The position numbers were made by a program, and so were the translations under genes. Source: CAYONP01 sp964405335 (GTDB lineage: Bacteria; Armatimonadota; UBA10988). From it: a stretch of 19,848 bases of DNA. Below the pieces are notes generated by a model that had not been told where the DNA came from, ran no database searches, and saw only the letters and a program-made list of their open reading frames with translations. The stretch lies in contig CAYONP010000100.1 of assembly GCA_964405335.1 (NCBI GenBank), forward strand, positions 1 to 19,848, in the 5' to 3' direction. Below are positions 16,352 to 19,848 of this stretch, piece by piece (positions within the stretch are counted from its first letter, which is position 1; each line of letters begins with the position of its first letter).

Positions 16352-17312
16352 GGGCTTGTTGTTCGAGGATCGACCGGCGCAGCGCCGGCACGGTCTGCGC
16401 GTGGTCGCCACGGATGTAGTGGCTGGTCCCGCCGTCGGCCACGGTGCGGACCAGGATGGTCTTGTAGGGCCGGTAGTAGTAGCGCGGGTCGCTCTTCGGC
16501 GCCTCGGCCTCCAGGTCGTCGCCGAGCTCGAGCAGGTCGAATACGGCGGTGACAAAGTGGGCGATGGTCTCGCCCTCCTGCCGCGCCACGTTGCGCGCCA
16601 TGGCGAGCGCCTTGAGATAGACCTCGGGCCCCATCACGGCGCTGCCGAAGCAGAGCAGCACACCGCCCTCGAGCTGCCGGACGACCTGGCAGAAGGTCAG
16701 GAAGTCGGTGTAGCTGGCGCCACCGAGCGCCGCGGCGTCGCAGTTCGGGTGTTCGTGGATGATGTCGTAACCGATGCCGATGTGCACCGTCAGCGGCACG
16801 CCGAGGCGGTAGCAGGCCGCCGCCACGCTGACCCCGCGGTGCGGCAGCCCGCCGTCGACAATCGCCTTGCCGACCGCCTCGCCGTAGCCCAGCCCGGCGC
16901 GGTAGCCGGCGGCGACCAGATCGTTGATCCGCCCGGTTTCGTGCCACAGGCCGAACTGCCCGTCGCGGATGTAATGGGCCACCCGCTCGGTGGTGCCGCC
17001 ACAGAGCGCCAGCTCGTAGTCGTGGATCGGCCCGGCGCCGTTCATCGCCACGCAGGTGACCAGCCCGCGTTCGAGCAGGTCAATCAGGTGCAGCGCGCAG
17101 CCCACCTTGAGCACGTGCGCGCCCATCATCAAGATCACCGGCCGGCCCGCGGCCCGCGCGGCGAGCACCGCCTCGGCCACCGCCGGTAGGGCGGGGTGGG
17201 CAAAGTCGGCCGGGCCGTCGAGCGGCAGCAGCTCGTCGAGGTGGAAGTCGTGCACCCGCTCGTCGAGCGGCCGGAGCGCGAGCCGCGAGCGGTCGAACCG
17301 CGGATAGGGCAT
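16341..17312 (-). CDS. Deoxyhypusine-synthase-like conserved protein, function unknown
   Basis: The 323-residue protein carries motifs reminiscent of the deoxyhypusine synthase fold: ILMMGAHVLKVGCALHLIDLLERGLVTCVAMNGAGPIHDYELAL begins at residue 60 and is followed by GLWHETGR (121-128) and a GGVLLCFGSAVMGPE glycine-rich strand. Deoxyhypusine synthase moves an aminobutyl group from spermidine to a lysine using NAD, but this protein ends in YYYRPYKTILVRTVADGG and HYIRGDH rather than the synthase active-site lysine region I would expect, and bacteria normally lack the eIF5A target. It may use a Rossmann-type NAD site for another reaction. The ATG at 17312 lies one base after the HAD gene's stop. 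The assignment rests on pattern memory, not a search. Confidence 0.6.
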   Translation of the reverse strand: MPYPRFDRSRLALRPLDERVHDFHLDELLPLDGPADFAHPALPAVAEAVLAARAAGRPVILMMGAHVLKVGCALHLIDLLERGLVTCVAMNGAGPIHDYELALCGGTTERVAHYIRDGQFGLWHETGRINDLVAAGYRAGLGYGEAVGKAIVDGGLPHRGVSVAAACYRLGVPLTVHIGIGYDIIHEHPNCDAAALGGASYTDFLTFCQVVRQLEGGVLLCFGSAVMGPEVYLKALAMARNVARQEGETIAHFVTAVFDLLELGDDLEAEAPKSDPRYYYRPYKTILVRTVADGGTSHYIRGDHAQTVPALRRSILEQQAHDD

Positions 17313-17313
17313 G

Positions 17314-18168
17314 TCACTCCTCCCCCTGTAGCCAGGCAACCAGCCGTTCCTGCTCGCGGAACTCGGGCACAATCACCTGCGCGCCGGCGCCGACCAGCCG
17401 GTTCCGCTTCCACGCGTCAATGCCCTGCCGCGCCACCTCGTCGGTCGCGGCGCCGACGGCGATGCCGCCCGCCTCGACGGTGTTCTCGATCTCGACGTAG
17501 CCGTCGCCGAAGGCGACCAGTTCGGGGCCGTGCAGGTCGTGCTCGGCAAAGATGCGCTGGATGATCAGCTTCTTCGAGAACAACTGGTAGGCGTCGAGCG
17601 CGCCGTAGATGCCGCCGTCGAACAGCTCGGCCACGCCCAGCGCGCGGGCCTCGGACTCGACATAGGGCAGGTCGGTGCCGCTGGCCAGGTAACAGGTGAT
17701 GCCACGCCCGCGCAGGTTTTCGAGCAGCGCGCGGCAGCCCGGCACGAGCAGCTCGTCGGGCGCGATGCTACCGTCGAGCAGCCCGTCGACGCGGTGGTGC
17801 ACCTGTGACCAGAGCCGCTCGAGGTACTGGTACTTGTAGTCGACCGGCTCGAGCGGCACGCCGCCGCGCTGTTCGACCTCTTCGGCCAGGCGGATCATCT
17901 GGTAGATCGTCTGCCGGCCGGTGAGCAGATCGACGTACTCACGCACCGCCGCCGCGATGGTTGCCTCATCCTCGGCGCGGGGGCAGGCGCGGAGCACCTC
18001 GACCATCATCGGCACCATCACCTCCTGCCAGCCGGTGCGGATGAGCGAGATGGTGCCGTCGAAATCGAATAGGGCAAACCGGATGCGACCGCGGGCAAAG
18101 TCGTCGCGGATCAGCTCGATGCCGGTGCTGCCCGGCAGCAGGCGCCCCGCGGGCGCGGTGGGATTCAT
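17314..18168 (-). CDS. HAD-superfamily phosphatase
   Basis: The 284-residue protein is a haloacid-dehalogenase-type phosphohydrolase with intact motifs: motif I FDFDGT (34-39, nucleophile Asp35 and acid/base Asp37), motif II LASGTD (161-166), motif III Lys199/200 (FSKK) and motif IV FGDGYVEIE (220-228) for Mg. A helical cap lies between 45 and 140, as in phosphoglycolate-phosphatase-like enzymes. It is first in a six-gene minus-strand unit and one base upstream of the deoxyhypusine-synthase-like gene, with the PfkB kinase next, so it likely dephosphorylates an intermediate in the same pathway. The ribosome site is weak (GAGGG about nine bases upstream). Confidence 0.87.
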   Translation of the reverse strand: MNPTAPAGRLLPGSTGIELIRDDFARGRIRFALFDFDGTISLIRTGWQEVMVPMMVEVLRACPRAEDEATIAAAVREYVDLLTGRQTIYQMIRLAEEVEQRGGVPLEPVDYKYQYLERLWSQVHHRVDGLLDGSIAPDELLVPGCRALLENLRGRGITCYLASGTDLPYVESEARALGVAELFDGGIYGALDAYQLFSKKLIIQRIFAEHDLHGPELVAFGDGYVEIENTVEAGGIAVGAATDEVARQGIDAWKRNRLVGAGAQVIVPEFREQERLVAWLQGEE

Positions 18169-18264
18169 GCTCGGCTTGCCCTCGCCGCGAGGTTACCCGC
18201 GGCGGCGGCGGCACCTCCCACCGGCCCTGCCGCGCGGTTACACTACCATCGCACGGAGGCCCGC
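18169..18264. promoter_or_regulatory. Divergent promoter region
   Basis: This 96-bp gap separates the six-gene minus-strand unit from the plus-strand carbon-nitrogen hydrolase and must hold both promoters unless transcription enters from outside. TACACT (18239-18244) is a fair -10 candidate for the hydrolase, with no clear -35. The hydrolase has a strong ribosome site, GGAGG at 18255-18259, five bases before its ATG. Confidence 0.4.
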
Positions 18265-19539
18265 ATGTTAACCCTCCTGGCCCTCTCACTGCTCGGCGCC
18301 GACGGCCTGCCACCGCTGGCCGAGTGGCGGCTCGACTCACCGCGAGACGAGCTGGCCCCGCGGCTCGACCGGCTCGACGGTGGCGCGGTGCGCCTGACCG
18401 GCACCAGCGCGGCAACCTTCGGCCGGCTGCTCGGCGAGGCGACCGTCGCCGGTGGTGTGACCTACCGGCTCGGCGTCGACTACCGGGCCGACGGCGTCGA
18501 CTTCCCGGCGATGCGCATCCGCCTGCGGGTTTGCTGGCTCGACGCCAACGGCCGCGGGCTGCGTAGCGACTGGGTCAACCAGCGGCGCGAGCTGGGCGAC
18601 GGCTGGACCCGCGCCGAGCGCCTGCTGACCGCCCCCGACGGCGCGGCGCGGGCCGAGCTCGAGCTAAGCATCCGCTGGACCACCGGCTCGGTGACCTTCC
18701 GCGAGGCGCGGCTCGAGCCGGCCGACGCGCCGGCCGCGCCGCGGCGAATCAAGCTGGCCACGGTCTGCTTCACGCCCCGCGGCGGCACGCCGGAGAGCAA
18801 CCGCGCGGCCTGGGCGGCCCAGTGCGCGGCGGCCGGCGCGATGGGCGCCGACATCGTCTGCTTGGGCGAGGGCATCACCCTGGTCGGCACCGGGCAGAGC
18901 ATGGCCGAGGTGGCCGAGCCGGTGCCCGGACCGACCACCGAGGTGCTCGGCCGGGTCGCCGCCGAGCACCGGATGTACATCGTCGCCGGGGTCTACGAGC
19001 GGGCCGGGGCGGTGATCTACAACACCGCCGTGCTGCTCGGCCGCGACGGTGAGTTGGCCGGTCGCTACCGCAAGGTGCACCTGCCGGAATCGGAAGTGCA
19101 GGCGGGGCTGACGCCGGCGGCGGAATATCCGGTGTTCGACACCGACTTCGGCACCATCGGGATCCAGATCTGCTACGACGCGATGTTCCCCGAGGAGGCG
19201 CAGGCGCTGGCCCTCGGCGGGGCGGAGATCATCTTCACACCGATCTGGGGCGACGGCCGAAGCGCCGGCACCGCCTGCGAGATCATCCCCCGCGCGCGGG
19301 CAATCGACCACGGTGTCTGGTTTGTGACCAGCAACTACACCGAGCGGCGGAGCCTGATTGTCGACCCGTGGGGCACCATCCGGGCCGACAGCGGCGGGTC
19401 GGAGGGTGTCTTCGTGATCGACTGCGATCTCGACGAACGCCGCCGCCAGCACTGGCTGTCGGTCGAGGCGGGCGGCTACTGGCGCGAGTTCATCGCCCAG
19501 GAACGGCGGCCGGACACGTATGGCGTGCTGGCGCGGTAG
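18265..19539 (+). CDS. Exported carbon-nitrogen hydrolase with N-terminal beta domain
   Basis: The 424-residue protein has a short signal peptide (MLTLLALSLLGADG), an N-terminal beta-rich domain (about 18-155: WRLDSP, GGVTYRLGVDYRADG, MRIRLRVCWLDANGRG, GWTRAERLLTAPDGAARAELELSIRW) that resembles a carbohydrate-binding jelly roll, and a C-terminal nitrilase-superfamily domain (about 162-415). The catalytic triad is visible: Glu202 in CLGEGI, Lys270 in YRKVHLPE and Cys303 in QICYDAMFPE. Members hydrolyse amides or nitriles, or transfer acyl groups. The substrate is not evident, but the exported location and sugar-binding-like domain suggest an extracytoplasmic amide. Most nitrilases are cytoplasmic and lack the first domain. 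Transcription is divergent from the six-gene unit. Confidence 0.87.
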   Translation: MLTLLALSLLGADGLPPLAEWRLDSPRDELAPRLDRLDGGAVRLTGTSAATFGRLLGEATVAGGVTYRLGVDYRADGVDFPAMRIRLRVCWLDANGRGLRSDWVNQRRELGDGWTRAERLLTAPDGAARAELELSIRWTTGSVTFREARLEPADAPAAPRRIKLATVCFTPRGGTPESNRAAWAAQCAAAGAMGADIVCLGEGITLVGTGQSMAEVAEPVPGPTTEVLGRVAAEHRMYIVAGVYERAGAVIYNTAVLLGRDGELAGRYRKVHLPESEVQAGLTPAAEYPVFDTDFGTIGIQICYDAMFPEEAQALALGGAEIIFTPIWGDGRSAGTACEIIPRARAIDHGVWFVTSNYTERRSLIVDPWGTIRADSGGSEGVFVIDCDLDERRRQHWLSVEAGGYWREFIAQERRPDTYGVLAR

Positions 19540-19555
19540 CGCGGCGCGCGCGTGC

Positions 19556-19848
19556 CGACCCGGGCTGAAATCCGGCCTTGCGGCGCACGAAACCCGCCCC
19601 GCGGGCGGGTTTGGTTGGTCGGAGCCCCCGATTCCAACCGGGGGCGGGTGCCTCCGGCGGCGACGAGTCGACCCGGATTGAAATCCGGGCCTGCGGCGCA
19701 CGAAACCCGCCCTGGGGGCGGGTTTGGTTGGTCGGAGCCCCCGATTTCAATCGGGGGCGGGTGCCTCCGGCGGCGACGAGTCGACCCTATTTGACATCCG
19801 GCTCTGCGGCGCACGAAACCCGCCCCGCGGGCGGGTTCGGTTGGTTGG
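19556..19848. repeat. 113-bp tandem repeat, two copies and a partial third
   Basis: Units begin at 19556, 19669 and 19782 (each CGACCC), the last cut by the window edge. Each unit contains up to three hairpins: an AAACCCGCC/GGCGGGTTT stem (19590-19612 in copy 1), a CCCCCGATT/AATCGGGGG-type stem, and a CCGGATT/AATCCGG-type stem. Copies differ mainly inside these stems. There is no gene; the minus-strand frames across it are repeat-generated. Confidence 0.9.
19590..19612 (+). terminator. Terminator-like hairpin after the carbon-nitrogen hydrolase gene
   Basis: A 10-bp stem (19590-19599 with 19603-19612) with a 3-nt loop, ending in TTT followed by GGTTGG, lies 50 bases past the stop codon. It is the first of three copies in the 113-bp repeat, so it may be a repeat feature that also ends transcription. 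The T-run is short. Confidence 0.35.

Noticed and set aside
14876..16552. 558-codon plus-strand frame opposite the GAF and PfkB genes
   Set aside because: The opposite strand has two clear families with catalytic motifs; this frame reads as low-complexity Arg/Gly/His shadow sequence.
19476..19814. Minus-strand frames with repeated RRxxRHPPP-like peptides
   Set aside because: The repetition comes from the 113-bp DNA repeat; there is no ribosome site or domain.

Overview
The window is very GC-rich bacterial DNA (about 70% by eye) with densely packed genes, frequent GTG starts, short overlaps between genes (ATGA, TGATG) and hairpin-forming repeats in most of the larger gaps. The gene content fits a planctomycete or a related PVC-type lineage, probably from a metagenome: a GroEL with a GGM tail, a cytidylate-kinase-like protein, a PilT/ComEA pair, a Tat-exported sugar-isomerase-like protein, a cyclically permuted mutarotase-like protein, and several secreted proteins of unknown function. 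This placement rests on gene style, since no marker such as rRNA is present.

Layout. 1-246: an 85-bp tandem repeat and a hairpin behind groEL. 247-2235 (minus): groES-groEL. 2409-3875 (plus): a two-module HAD-like protein whose catalytic motifs look lost. 3876-4068: a hairpin-rich gap between convergent genes. 4069-5657 (minus): an XRE-GAF regulator translationally coupled to a TIM-barrel isomerase-like protein. 5674-7310: a less GC-rich segment with a secreted protein gene and the 3' part of a metallopeptidase gene, bounded by a perfect 53-bp direct repeat that carries the start of the XRE gene. 7411-8379 (minus) and 8554-9705 (plus): divergent secreted proteins. 9710-9796: an element with perfect 15-bp inverted ends. 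9814-10830 (plus): a TPR membrane protein whose 3' end overlaps the convergent cytidylate-kinase-like gene (10805-11554, minus). 11622-12668 (minus): a beta-propeller mutarotase-like protein. 12669-12904: nested tandem repeats.

12905-18168 (minus) is one compact six-gene unit, in transcription order: HAD phosphatase, deoxyhypusine-synthase-like protein, PfkB sugar kinase, GAF protein, PilT ATPase, ComEA. The first three look like an undescribed small-molecule pathway. The last three suggest type IV pilus retraction and DNA uptake. Divergent from this unit is an exported carbon-nitrogen hydrolase with an extra N-terminal domain (18265-19539, plus). The window ends in a 113-bp tandem repeat (19556-19848).

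The points most worth following up are the three-gene HAD / deoxyhypusine-synthase-like / PfkB cassette, the HAD pseudoenzyme beside groESL, the repeat-bounded segment with its broken metallopeptidase gene, and the families of structured intergenic repeats. I saw no tRNA, rRNA, CRISPR array or transposase gene.
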